64,000 bases of DNA from JAICSD01 sp963836665. GTDB lineage: Bacteria > Acidobacteriota > Vicinamibacteria > Vicinamibacterales > 2-12-FULL-66-21. Where the stretch lies: assembly GCA_963836665.1 (NCBI GenBank), contig CAWIKL010000001.1:1054001-1118000 (forward strand), written 5' to 3'. Made by a program: the position numbers and the translations under genes. This document shows, piece after piece, positions 17,577 through 26,507 of the stretch. Within the stretch, counting starts at the first letter, position 1; each line of letters begins with the position of its first letter. The notes under the pieces were generated by a model. The model was not told the origin of the DNA and searched no databases. It saw only the letters and a program-made list of their open reading frames with translations.

Positions 17577-18623
17577 TCAGGCGGTGGCGCGGACCTCGGG
17601 GTCCGCCGCCGCCTCCGGCGCCGGGTGGTCGGTGATGCCGCACCGCGTGATGCGATCGCCGAGCGTGGAGCGCTTGATGCTGAGCAGTTCTGCAGCCCGC
17701 GACTTGTTGCCGTCGCTCACCTTCAGCGCCCAGGTGATCAGGTTGGACTCCACTTCGCGCAGCCGGTCGTCGAGCGAGATTGGCGACGGCTCGGTGACGA
17801 CAAGCTCGGCCGAGGCCGGCGCCGGAATCGGATCGCTCGCGCCGAAGAGGACGCCTGCCGCCAGGCAGCCGGTCCGCACCGTACCGCAGGTGCAGGTCTG
17901 CACGATCCGCTCGCACGCGTTCTCGAGCTCGCGCACGTTACCGGGCCAGCGATAGCGGGCGAACGCGTAGCGGACCGCCGCCGACACCTGCGGCAGGTCG
18001 ATGCCGCGGACGCCGGCGAAGCGGCGGAAGAAGAAGTCGGTGAGGAGCGGGATGTCCTCCTTGCGCTCGCGCAGCGGCGGCAGCACAATCGGCAGCACGT
18101 TGAGGCGATAGAACAGGTCCTCGCGAAACGTCCCGTCGGCGACCATCTTCTTGAGGTCTTTCTTCGAACCGGTGATGATACGGACGTTGACGTTGATCGA
18201 CCGCGTCCCGCCGACGCGCTCGACGGTGCGATTCTGGATGGCGCGCAGCAGCTTCACCTGCATCGACAGCGGCACGTCGTCGATGTCGTCGAGGAAGAGG
18301 GTGCCCCCCTGCGCCATCTCAAAGCGGCCCGGCTTGTCCTTGATCGCGCCGGTGAAGGCGCCACGCTCGTGCCCGAACAGCTCCGTTTCGATTAGGTTCT
18401 CGGAGAACAGGGCGCAGCTGACCGCGACGAACGGCTGGTGACGGCGGCTGCTCGAGTGGTGCAGGAGGTTGGCGATCACTTCCTTGCCCGTTCCGCTCTC
18501 GCCGGTAATGATCACGCTGCTGTCGCTGCGGCTGACCACCTTGACGAAATCGAAGATGGCGCGCATCCGCGCGCTGTGGCCGACGACGACGTCCTCCGGC
18601 GAGAACGATCCGGGCGGCCTCAT
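17577..18623 (-). CDS. Sigma-54 activator without sensor domain, with Cys cluster (bEBP2)
   Basis: 348 residues, collinear with the protein at 3669-4688: Walker A GESGTGKE (41-48), GAFTGA (88-93), Walker B GGTLFLDD (106-113), and a C-terminal Fis helix-turn-helix ending SIKRSTLGDRI. The same four cysteines at 237, 244, 246 and 253 follow the AAA+ domain. It lacks the His-rich tail of its paralogue. ATG at 18623 overlaps the NifU-like stop (ATGA). Likely activates sigma-54 promoters of the heme and cytochrome genes; redox or metal sensing through the cysteines is inferred from position and conservation. Confidence 0.9.
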   Translation of the reverse strand: MRPPGSFSPEDVVVGHSARMRAIFDFVKVVSRSDSSVIITGESGTGKEVIANLLHHSSSRRHQPFVAVSCALFSENLIETELFGHERGAFTGAIKDKPGRFEMAQGGTLFLDDIDDVPLSMQVKLLRAIQNRTVERVGGTRSINVNVRIITGSKKDLKKMVADGTFREDLFYRLNVLPIVLPPLRERKEDIPLLTDFFFRRFAGVRGIDLPQVSAAVRYAFARYRWPGNVRELENACERIVQTCTCGTVRTGCLAAGVLFGASDPIPAPASAELVVTEPSPISLDDRLREVESNLITWALKVSDGNKSRAAELLSIKRSTLGDRITRCGITDHPAPEAAADPEVRATA

Positions 18624-18844
18624 ACGACCACCAGCTCTCCGAATTCCTTGATCTCGTCGCGCAGGGCCATCTCGACACCCATGTAGAGCGTCATGTGGGC
18701 GCTCGGGCAGCCCGCGCACATGCCGGTCAGCCGGACGTGGGCGCTGTTGCCCTGGACGTCGACCAGTTCGATGTCGCCGCCGTCGGCCTGCATCATCGGC
18801 CGGATGCGGCCGAGGACTGTTTCCACCTGATCTCGAGAAACCAT
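18620..18844 (-). CDS. NifU C-terminal-like Fe-S scaffold domain protein
   Basis: 74 residues: the whole protein is the NifU C-terminal/Nfu domain, with IRPMMQADGGDIELV and the cluster-binding CAGCP (CXXC). Such proteins carry or deliver Fe-S clusters. AGGAG lies 6 nt upstream of the ATG at 18844, inside a short leader from the predicted sigma-54 start. It is translationally coupled to bEBP2, which makes a functional link plausible: the scaffold could load a cluster on the activator's cysteines. Confidence 0.88.
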   Translation of the reverse strand: MVSRDQVETVLGRIRPMMQADGGDIELVDVQGNSAHVRLTGMCAGCPSAHMTLYMGVEMALRDEIKEFGELVVV

Positions 18845-18871
18845 ATGTCGCTCCTGACGGGAATCCGTAAG

Positions 18872-18887
18872 AGCAACAGGTGTGCCG
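18872..18887 (-). promoter_or_regulatory. Sigma-54 promoter of the NifU-like/bEBP2/hemA operon
   Basis: Minus-strand CGGCACA-CCTG-TTGCT, exact GG-N10-GC. Predicted start near 18861, giving a 16-nt leader with AGGAG. Confidence 0.75.
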
Positions 18888-18931
18888 CGGCAAACGTGTC
18901 GGTTTCCGAGCAATTCCCCGTCATCGCGTCG

Positions 18932-18948
18932 CGGGCACGAGCGTTGCT
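18932..18948 (+). promoter_or_regulatory. Orphan sigma-54 promoter pointing right
   Basis: CGGGCACG-AGCG-TTGCT, GG-N10-GC; its GGCACGAGCGTTGC core is identical to the promoter at 26459-26474. Predicted start at 18959. No rightward gene follows; the transcript would enter the end of the NtrC-type gene antisense. Confidence 0.5.
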
Positions 18949-18997
18949 CCGGCAGCGATGCGGGGAAATCCGCGCGGGCTGCGGGATTCTCCCCGCG
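18948..18997. promoter_or_regulatory. Half-site and dyads forming a strong stem-loop
   Basis: A TCCGGCA half-site (18948-18954) is centred about 85 bp from the hemA-operon start. Dyads GCGGGGA-AA-TCCGC (18960-18973) and TGCGGGA-TTC-TCCCCGC (18980-18996) follow. The two also pair with each other over about 12 bp with one bulge. They may be enhancers, the terminator of the NtrC-type gene (without a U-tract), or part of a small RNA from the orphan promoter. Confidence 0.4.
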
Positions 18998-19023
18998 ATG
19001 CCGGCGCCTCTAACTGCTTTCGA

Positions 19024-20382
19024 CTAGTTGACTTTGTCGAGGGCGAACTTCTCGATCCGGTAGCGGATCTGGTCCCGGTTCAGTCCGAGCAGCGTCGCCG
19101 CCTTGGTCTGGTTGCCCCCGGTCCGGCGGAGCGCCTGGGCGACCAGCTCGCGCTCGAGCGTCTCGAGGTTGACCCCCTCCATGGGCAGTTCCATCGTCCC
19201 GATCGCAGGACCGGGCGACGCGGCGACCGGCAGCAGATCTGGCGTCAGCCACTGGCCGTCGGCCAGCAGCATCGCGCGCTCGACGACGTTGCGCAGTTCG
19301 CGCACGTTGCCGGGCCAGCGGTAGGTGCGCAGCAGCGCCATCGCTTCAGGCGACGCGCCGCGGATGGTCTTGCGAAACTCGCGGTTGAACGCGTCGATGT
19401 AGAAGCCGGCGAGCAACGGCACGTCAGACAGCCGATCGCGCAGCGGCGGCAGGACGATCTGCATGACGTTGAGGCGGTAGTAGAGGTCCTCGCGGAAGCC
19501 GCCCTTCTTGACCGCTTCTTCGAGATCGCGGTTGGTTGCGGCGATGACCCGCACGTCGACGCGGACGTCGGCGGACCCGCCGACCCGCTTGAACGCCTTT
19601 TCCTCGAGCACCCGCAGCAGCTTCGCCTGCAGCGCCGGTACCATTTCGCCGATTTCGTCGAGGAACACCGTGCCGCCGTCGGCCGACTCGAGCAGGCCGA
19701 TCTTCTGCTGGCGCGCGTCGGTGAAGGCGCCGCGCTCGTGTCCGAACAGCTCGCTTTCGAGCAGCGCGTCGGGCAGCGCCGAGCAGGTGATGTTCATGAA
19801 AGGCCGCGACGAACGGTCGCTGTTGAAATGAATCGTCTTGGCTGCCAGGTCCTTGCCGGTGCCGCTCTCGCCGCGCAGCAGGACCGTCGACGCCGGGCTC
19901 GACGCGACGCGCTGCAGCAGCGCCTTCAGCGCCCGCATCGGCTCGGAGTCGCCGACGATGTGTGAGATGGCGTAGGGCTCGGAGCGCGACGCGCGGAGCT
20001 GTTTGACCTCGCGCCGCAGCCGCGTCGTCTCCAGGGCCTTGGCGACGACCAGGCTCAACTCGTCGAGGTTGAACGGCTTGTTGGCGTAGTGATACGCCCC
20101 CTGCTTCATCGCTTCGACGGCGGTTTCGACCGACGACAGCGCGGTCAGCAGAATCACCGGGACGTCGCCGTCGGCCGCCTTCATGGAACGCAGGACTTGC
20201 AGGCCGTCGGAATCGGGGAGCTTGTAGTCGAGCAGGACGAGGTCGATGTCGGGCCCGAAGCGGGCCAGCGCCGATTTCGCCGTATCGGCCTCGACGATAG
20301 CGTAGCCGTCCTGCGACAGGCGCTCGGAGAGCGTCCAGCGGATCAGCGGCTCGTCGTCAACAACCAGAATCGTCGGGGGCAT
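19024..20382 (-). CDS. NtrC-type sigma-54 response regulator
   Basis: 452 residues: receiver domain (about 4-117; acidic DDE, phospho-acceptor Asp in LVLLDYKLP, Lys in NKPFN), AAA+ domain (GESGTGKD, Walker B GGTVFLDEIGE) and a Fis-type helix-turn-helix. The sigma-54 contact loop reads GAFTDA instead of GAFTGA. The likely kinase is the divergent PAS histidine kinase at 20872-22263. It differs from the two Cys-cluster activators in having a receiver and no Cys cluster. Confidence 0.92.
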   Translation of the reverse strand: MPPTILVVDDEPLIRWTLSERLSQDGYAIVEADTAKSALARFGPDIDLVLLDYKLPDSDGLQVLRSMKAADGDVPVILLTALSSVETAVEAMKQGAYHYANKPFNLDELSLVVAKALETTRLRREVKQLRASRSEPYAISHIVGDSEPMRALKALLQRVASSPASTVLLRGESGTGKDLAAKTIHFNSDRSSRPFMNITCSALPDALLESELFGHERGAFTDARQQKIGLLESADGGTVFLDEIGEMVPALQAKLLRVLEEKAFKRVGGSADVRVDVRVIAATNRDLEEAVKKGGFREDLYYRLNVMQIVLPPLRDRLSDVPLLAGFYIDAFNREFRKTIRGASPEAMALLRTYRWPGNVRELRNVVERAMLLADGQWLTPDLLPVAASPGPAIGTMELPMEGVNLETLERELVAQALRRTGGNQTKAATLLGLNRDQIRYRIEKFALDKVN

Positions 20383-20397
20383 GCAGCCAATTATGGC

Positions 20398-20766
20398 CTA
20401 GACGGCCGAGGCGACCGTCTGTACGAGACCGACGAGGCGGGCGAGGTCGAAAGGTTTGGCGACGGTCGCGACTGCTCCCTCGCGTAGCGCGTCCGCCAGC
20501 ATTTCGGGGGTGCCGTGCGCGGTCATCATGATGACGCGGCAGCCTGGCGCCGCTGAGCGGACGCGGCGCAGTAGCGAAAGGTCATCGGAGTCCGGCAGCT
20601 TCAGATCGAGCAGCGCCACCGCCGCCGCGGCCGCGCCGTCGGTCAGCGACTGTATCGCCTCACGGGCTGTGCCCGCCTCCACCACCGCGTAGCCAGCGCT
20701 CTCGAGCCCTTCGCGGACGGCCCAGCGGATTAGTGGCTCGTCGTCGACGACCAGGATTGTAGTCAT
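20398..20766 (-). CDS. Stand-alone receiver-domain response regulator
   Basis: 122 residues, a single receiver domain: ILVVDDEPLIRWAV, phosphorylation Asp in ALLDLKLPDSD, Thr in MMTAHG and Lys in AKPFD. No output domain. It resembles the receiver of the next gene downstream, which starts 15 bp later on the same strand, so it may have arisen by duplication and act as a phosphate sink or competitor for the same kinase. Confidence 0.88.
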   Translation of the reverse strand: MTTILVVDDEPLIRWAVREGLESAGYAVVEAGTAREAIQSLTDGAAAAAVALLDLKLPDSDDLSLLRRVRSAAPGCRVIMMTAHGTPEMLADALREGAVATVAKPFDLARLVGLVQTVASAV

Positions 20767-20871
20767 TGCGGAACATTTCCCTTGGTAGGCGAACTATTCC
20801 CCGCCGCGCGCCAGTTGCAGGCCGCGCCGTGCAGCGAATAGCATCAACGTCACACGAGTGATTCATTCCTG

Positions 20872-22263
20872 ATGCCAACCACGCCGCGGCGCGGTCCGCC
20901 GAGCAAACAGGACGTCCGGGCGCTGACCGTCGCCGGGCTGGTCACGGCGGCGACCTTCATCGCCGGCCTGCTGCTACCACTCGGGATCGACATCGCCGCG
21001 CTCTACGGCATCGTCGTCCTGCTCGCGCTGTACATCCGCATTCCCGGTTTCTCGTTCTGGGCGGCGATCGTCGTGACGCTGCTGACCGGGATCGGGGCCT
21101 GGCTGGCGCCAGCGGAAGGGGTCGCGGCCTACGCCATCGTCAACCGCGTGCTGACACTGCTGGGCATCTGGGTCACGGCGTGGCTGATCTGGCGCACCAA
21201 GCAGTCCGGACGCGCCCTCGACCAGTCGATGAAGGATCTGGCCGACACCAATTTCGCGCTCAATCAGGCCGCGATCGTGGCGACGACGAGCGTGAAAGGG
21301 GAAATCACGTTCGTCAACGACAAGTTCGTCGAGATCTCGAAATACCCGCGGGAGGACCTGCTCGGCCAGGACCACCGGATCATCAACTCCGGCTACCACT
21401 CGAGAGAGTTCATCCGCGACCTGTGGACGACGATCGCCAACGGCCGTATCTGGCGCGGCGAGATCCGCAACCGGGCCAAGGACGGCTCGTTCTACTGGGT
21501 CGACACCACGATCGTCCCGTTCCTCGACGAGCGGCGCAAGCCGTATCAGTACATGGCGATTCGCTACGACATCACCGATCGCAAACGCTCGGAAGAGAAG
21601 CTGACGCAGCAGGCGGCGCTGGCGCGTCTCGGCGAAATGGCAGCTGTGGTCGCGCACGAGGTGAAGAACCCGCTCGCCGCGATCAAGGGCGCGTTGCAGG
21701 TGATCGGCGGACGCATGCCGGCGCAGAGTCGCGACCGCCTGATCATGAACGAGGTGGTCGCGCGCGTCGACTCGCTGAACGACATCGTCCAGGACCTGCT
21801 GGTGTTCGCGCGACCGCGCGACCCGCAGTTGACGGCGGTGCCGCTGGCCGAGCTCCTCGAAAACACCGCCGCGCTGCTGCGCAAGGATCCCGCCTACGCC
21901 TCGCTCGGCATCACGGTGTCGGGGACGCGCCCGGTCGTCCCGCTCGACGTCGACCAGATGCGGACGGTGTTCCTGAACCTGCTGCTGAACGCGGCGCAGG
22001 CGAGCGGCGCCAGCGGACGGATCGCGGTGACGATCGGCGCCGACGATCTGGCCGCGACGGTGGCGGTGGCCGACGACGGGCCGGGCATTCCGGCGGAGGT
22101 CCGGCCCAAGATGTTCGAGCCGTTCTTCACGACGAAGCATCGCGGCACCGGCCTGGGTCTCCCCACCGCGCGCCGCGTCGTCGAGCGGCATCGCGGCACG
22201 ATCGACGTCGAGTGCCCGCCGGACGGCGGGACGATTGTCACGGTGACACTGCCGATGCAGTGA
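20872..22263 (+). CDS. Membrane PAS histidine kinase (NtrB-like)
   Basis: 463 residues: about four transmembrane helices (about 18-105), a PAS/PAC domain (about 125-240; ITFVNDKFVEISKYPREDLLG, GEIRNRAKDGSFYW), a dimerisation/phospho-acceptor domain with VVAHEVKNPLAAIKG, and an ATPase domain with DDGPGIP and GTGLGLPTARR. The layout is typical of kinases that phosphorylate NtrC-type regulators. It is divergent from the two receiver genes, with 105 bp between them, so it is their probable partner. The signal is unknown; a membrane or redox cue via PAS is possible. Confidence 0.9.
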   Translation: MPTTPRRGPPSKQDVRALTVAGLVTAATFIAGLLLPLGIDIAALYGIVVLLALYIRIPGFSFWAAIVVTLLTGIGAWLAPAEGVAAYAIVNRVLTLLGIWVTAWLIWRTKQSGRALDQSMKDLADTNFALNQAAIVATTSVKGEITFVNDKFVEISKYPREDLLGQDHRIINSGYHSREFIRDLWTTIANGRIWRGEIRNRAKDGSFYWVDTTIVPFLDERRKPYQYMAIRYDITDRKRSEEKLTQQAALARLGEMAAVVAHEVKNPLAAIKGALQVIGGRMPAQSRDRLIMNEVVARVDSLNDIVQDLLVFARPRDPQLTAVPLAELLENTAALLRKDPAYASLGITVSGTRPVVPLDVDQMRTVFLNLLLNAAQASGASGRIAVTIGADDLAATVAVADDGPGIPAEVRPKMFEPFFTTKHRGTGLGLPTARRVVERHRGTIDVECPPDGGTIVTVTLPMQ

Positions 22264-22277
22264 CAGAACCCGGTAGC

Positions 22278-22769
22278 TCAGGCCTGCCGGACCGCCGCGA
22301 CGAGCGCTTCGTTCTCGACGAAGCCGTGCTGCGGGTGGCGGACGGTCAGCACCGGACAGGGCGCGCGGCGGACGACGCGTTCGGCGATGCTGCCGAGCAG
22401 CATGTGGCTGACCCCGCCGCGGCCGTGCGTGCCCATCACAATCAAGTCGACGTCATTGCGCGCCGCGTAGTCGAGGATCTCAGCATATGGCGTCGCCACG
22501 ACCGCGGCGATGGTGACGCGGTCGCAATCGGCGGCCGGCACCACGGCCTTCAGCCGCTCGCGCGCCTGGGCGTGCCAGTCATCGACGATCTCGAAGAGCG
22601 GGAGCGAGAATCCTTCCGCGGCCCATGGCTGGGTCAGGGGATCCTGCACGACGTGTAGCAGGTGCACCCGCGCGTCGAAGCGTCGAGCCAACTCCAGGGC
22701 GTAGCGCAGCGCGGCTTCCGAGCACTCGCTGAAATCCGAGGGAACCAGAATTGTCTTCAGGGTGATCAT
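22278..22769 (-). CDS. Universal stress protein (UspA family)
   Basis: 163 residues. Complete USP domain from ILVPSDFSECSEAALRYA to CPVLTVRHP, with the ATP-binding GTHGRGGVSHMLLGSIAERV motif (G-2X-G-9X-GS). GAGGAGAACGACC precedes the ATG at 22769. It follows the acyl-CoA synthetase gene by 17 bp on the same strand, so it probably lies under that gene's sigma-54 promoter. Pairing a USP with a GNAT/acyl-CoA synthetase suggests control of protein acetylation under stress. Confidence 0.93.
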   Translation of the reverse strand: MITLKTILVPSDFSECSEAALRYALELARRFDARVHLLHVVQDPLTQPWAAEGFSLPLFEIVDDWHAQARERLKAVVPAADCDRVTIAAVVATPYAEILDYAARNDVDLIVMGTHGRGGVSHMLLGSIAERVVRRAPCPVLTVRHPQHGFVENEALVAAVRQA

Positions 22770-22786
22770 GGTCGTTCTCCTCTAAT

Positions 22787-25463
22787 CTAATGGCGGATGC
22801 GCCGTCCCGGGGCGGCGGGCCGCGGGGCGCCGACGAGCATGCGCACGTCGGCGACGACGGCGCCTGCGGGCAGCACCATCACCGGGTTCAAATCCATCTC
22901 CAGGATTTCGGGACACGCGTGGAGCACTTGCGACACGCTGACGAGCAGGCGGCGGAGCGCGCCTTCGTCGGCGGCCGGGACGCCACGGAACCCGCGTAGG
23001 CGAACCCGCCCCTTAACGCGCTCGACGAGAGCGGCGGCGCCGGCTTCTCCGAACGGGCACATCGCGAAGGCCGTGTCGTCGAGCAGATCAATCAGCACAC
23101 CGCCGGTCCCGCACATCACGACCGGACCGAACGCCACGTCGTTGAGGCCACCCACCGCCATCTCGACGCCGGCCGTGACCATCGGCTGCACCAGCACCGA
23201 TTCGAGCGCGTCGCCGAGCGTAGCGGCGAGGGCATGAAACGCGTCGCGCACGGCTGGCTCGGAGGCGAGCGCGAGCCGCACGCCGCCCACATCGCTCTTG
23301 TGCAGGATGCTCTTGCCCGTAGCCTTGAGCACGACCGGCAGTCCCAGCGCGCGCGCCGCGTCGACCGCCTCGTCGGCGGTGTGTGCGGTGCGCGACTGCA
23401 GCACCGGCAGCGCCGCCGCCGCCAGCAGTGCCTCGCACTCCTCAGGTGAGATCCAGCCCTCCCCCTTGGCGACGAGATCGTGAACAACGGCCCGCACCCT
23501 GTCGCGGATCTCGTCGGGCATCGGCTCGGGCGTGACCACTGGACGGCGCAGCCAGTCGCCGTAGCGCGCCACGTGGGCGAGCGCCGCGGCCGCGGCCTCC
23601 GGAAATGCGAACGACGGCACCGGCGCAAGCTGCGGACGCACGCCCTGCGTGCCAAGGAACGTCGCAATGACCGGCTTCGAAATCGTGGCGGCCGCGCTGC
23701 GGATCGCCGCCGCCACCGCCTCGGGCTCGGTGACGAGCGGGGGAATGAAGATGGCAATCACGCTGTCGACGTTGGGATCCGCGGCGACCGCTTTCAGGGC
23801 GAGGCAGTACTGCTCCGGAGTGGCCGAGGCAATCATGTCCACCGGGTTGGCGACGCTGGCCGTTGCCGGCAGGAACCTGCGCAAGTGCTCTTGCGTCGCG
23901 TCGTCGAGCACCGGCACCGACAGGCCGTTGGCCTCGCACGCGTCGGCGGCGAGGATCGCGGGACCGCCCGCGTTGGTCACGATCGCGACCCGGCGGCCGC
24001 CCGGGATCGGCTGGTGGGCGAGCACCGTCGCGACGTCGAACAACTCCTCGAGCGTGCGCGTCCGGATCACGCCTGATTCGCGCAGCATCATCTCGACCAA
24101 AGCTTCGCTGCTGGCGCGCGCTCCGGTGTGCGAGGAGGCCGCCCGCGCCCCGGCGTCGGACCGGCCCGCCTTGACCGCGACAATCGGTTTGACGCGGGCG
24201 ACGCGTCGCGCGATTTCCGCGAACTTGCGCGGGTTGCCGAAGCTCTCGAGATACAACAGGATTACGTCGGTGCGTGGATCCTCGGCCCAGGTACTGCAGC
24301 AGGTCGTTGCCGGAAACGTCGGCCTTGTTACCGATCGAGGCAAAGCTGGAGATGCCGATATTCAGGCGACGGACGTAATCGAGGATGGCCAGGCCGAGCG
24401 CACCGCTCTGCGTCGACATGGCGATCCGGCCGGCCGGCGGATAGACGGGCGAGAACGTGGCGTTAACGGCAAAGGCCGGATCGGTGTTCAGGATGCCCAT
24501 GCAGTTCGGGCCGATCATACGCACGCCGGCAGCGCGGATCTTCTCGACGAGCTCGTCCTGCAGCGTGCGTCCCCCGTCGCCCGCTTCGCCGAAACCGGCG
24601 CTGATTACAACCAGCGCGCTGATCCCCTTGCCCAGGCAGTCGTCAACGACCGGCGCGACGTGGGCCGCCGGCACGACGATGACGGCCAGATCGACGTCGC
24701 CCGGAATGTCGCGCACGGACGGGTAGGCCTTCAGGCCATCGATCTCGGCCGCGCTCGGGTGCACCGGCACGAGGGTCCCGGTGAACCCGGTCGCGCGCAG
24801 GTTGTGCAGGATCTCGGATCCAATCCGCCCGCGCCCGGTATTGGCGCCGACCACGGCGATGGCACGCGGCTCGAAAAACGGCCGCAGCGAGGCGGCGGCC
24901 GCGATCTGCGCACGCCGGCTGCTCGCGCTCTCGGACTGCGCCGTCGGCTCGAGATCGAACGCGACATGGAACACGCCCTGATCGAGCCCCTGCGTCAGCG
25001 TGAACCCGGATTGCAGGAACACGTCCATCATCGCCAGGTTGTCGCCGAGGACGTAGGCGTCGAAGACGCGGACGCCGCGATCGCGGCCGATTTCGGCCAA
25101 CCGCTCGAGCATGCGCGTGCCAAGGCCGTGTCCCTGGAGCGCATCGGCGACGGCGAACGCCACTTCGGCGCGCTCCGGCCGGGCCGAGGCGCGATAGTAG
25201 CCGGCGATGCCGCACAGTGTGTGGCTGCGCTCGGCGACGATCAGCACGTCTGCCGGATCTGGCGCGGTGATGCGACGCGCCTCCGCGAGATCGACGCGGT
25301 GCGTGGTCATGAAACGATAGTAAAGACTGCGTTCCGACAGCCCGGCGAACAGGTCCACGATCGCCTTGGCATCGCCGTCGCGGGCAGCGCGCAGGCGGAC
25401 CGTCGAACCGTCGCGCAGAATGATATCGGCGTCGAAATCGATACGGGGAACGGCAGCAGGCAT
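22787..25463 (-). pseudogene. GNAT acetyltransferase fused to ADP-forming acyl-CoA synthetase, frameshifted
   Basis: The protein reads GNAT domain (about 10-165), CoA-binding Rossmann domain (RPFFEPRAIAVVGAN and on), succinyl-CoA-ligase-like domain (AASSHTGA) and ATP-grasp domain (GLPVVLKATGKSILHKSDVG), as in Pat-type protein acetyltransferases. The frame is broken near 24290: one frame ends ..GNDLLQY and the other resumes WAEDPRTDVILLY; one extra G (plus strand) explains it. This may be a sequencing error or a real mutation. ATG at 25463 sits 2 nt after the predicted sigma-54 start. About 890 residues if repaired. Confidence 0.85.
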
Positions 25464-25474
25464 GGCAATCGCAA

Positions 25475-25491
25475 GAGCACGGGACACGCCA
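25475..25491 (-). promoter_or_regulatory. Sigma-54 promoter of the GNAT/acyl-CoA synthetase-USP operon
   Basis: Minus-strand CTGGCGTG-TCCC-GTGCT, GG-N10-GC. Predicted start at 25465, two bases before the ATG at 25463 (leaderless). Confidence 0.6.
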
Positions 25492-25540
25492 GGCGGAAAC
25501 GGGCATTTTTTAGGGCGTTTCGGGTGGCTCACGTCGATGC

Positions 25541-25556
25541 TGCCGGAAATCCGGCA
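25541..25556. promoter_or_regulatory. Perfect enhancer palindrome
   Basis: TGCCGGA-AA-TCCGGCA, extending to CTGCCGGA/TCCGGCAG. It lies between the divergent acyl-CoA synthetase and diheme cytochrome genes; centre about 84 bp upstream of the leftward sigma-54 start. No rightward sigma-54 box is evident before the cytochrome gene. Confidence 0.65.
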
Positions 25557-25590
25557 GCGCCGGGAGTAAGCTGAAGGGGAGGAGGGCGGT

Positions 25591-26421
25591 ATGCGGTGGA
25601 TCACAACAGCGGCGATGGCGCTCGGGGTCATCAGCGCGCTGCACGCCGGCGCAGGCGGCGAAGCTCCGGACCCGACCGTGACTGCGGTCGCGGGCCAGAG
25701 CTGGCTGCACACACTCGGCGTTGACTATCGCGATACCAGCCTGGGACGCGGCTCGGGCCGCTACGGTCCGAACCCGTCGGACCTGGCGACCGATCGCAAG
25801 CCGCTCAAGGTGACGCTCACGGACACGATGACAGTCACCGGCGAGGACTTGTACCGGATGAACTGCCAGGCGTGCCACCGGGCCGAAGGGACTGGGGCAC
25901 CGCCCGAGATCAAATCGATGATCCCGGTCGTGCAGGGGTCTACGCTCCAGGAAATGCGCGGCAAGGTGACCCGTGAAGATCTCTACACGCGGATCGAAAA
26001 GGGCGGCCAGAAGATGCCGGCCCGCGCGCATCTCACTCGTGCCGACATCGACGTCCTCTACACGTACCTGACCAGACTCGCCGGCGCCGACACAAAGACC
26101 GCGAAGAACGGCAGCGAAACGGTGAGCGTCGATCGCCTCGGCGAAAATGTCGTCAAGGGCACGTGCCACATCTGTCACGACGCCACCGGACCGCGGCCTA
26201 CTGACAAAGCATTGCTCGCCGGCGCGATCCCGCCACTGTCGGTCGTGATGAGCGACAAGTCGATTCTCGAGTTCGTCAACAAGGTCGAGCGAGGCGCGGT
26301 CACGGTGATGGGCGAGCCGCCTGTGCCGCACCGCGGGCGTATGCCCGTGTTCTATTACCTGACCGACAATGAGATTGCGGCGGCATATAAGTATCTCCAT
26401 ACCTATCCGCCAAAGCCGTAG
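25591..26421 (+). CDS. Diheme c-type cytochrome
   Basis: 276 residues: signal peptide (about 1-22), then two cytochrome c domains with heme motifs CQACH (Cys92) and CHICH (Cys192). Methionines (GGQKMPAR, RGRMPVF) are plausible sixth ligands. A soluble or membrane-attached periplasmic electron carrier. GGGGAGGAGGG precedes the ATG. Divergent from the acyl-CoA synthetase gene across the perfect enhancer palindrome; its own promoter type is unclear. Confidence 0.85.
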   Translation: MRWITTAAMALGVISALHAGAGGEAPDPTVTAVAGQSWLHTLGVDYRDTSLGRGSGRYGPNPSDLATDRKPLKVTLTDTMTVTGEDLYRMNCQACHRAEGTGAPPEIKSMIPVVQGSTLQEMRGKVTREDLYTRIEKGGQKMPARAHLTRADIDVLYTYLTRLAGADTKTAKNGSETVSVDRLGENVVKGTCHICHDATGPRPTDKALLAGAIPPLSVVMSDKSILEFVNKVERGAVTVMGEPPVPHRGRMPVFYYLTDNEIAAAYKYLHTYPPKP

Positions 26422-26458
26422 CTGAGCTACCCGACGACGCCTTCTTTGCCGCGATCGC

Positions 26459-26474
26459 TGGCACGAGCGTTGCG
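26459..26474 (+). promoter_or_regulatory. Sigma-54 promoter of the 26508 gene
   Basis: TGGCACG-AGCG-TTGCG, a consensus match with GG-N10-GC. Predicted start at 26485; the leader contains GGAGGAGGAAGG. No enhancer palindrome was found at the usual distance. Confidence 0.75.
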
Positions 26475-26507
26475 ATATTCCTCAGCAGCTGGAGGAGGAA
26501 GGGCTTG

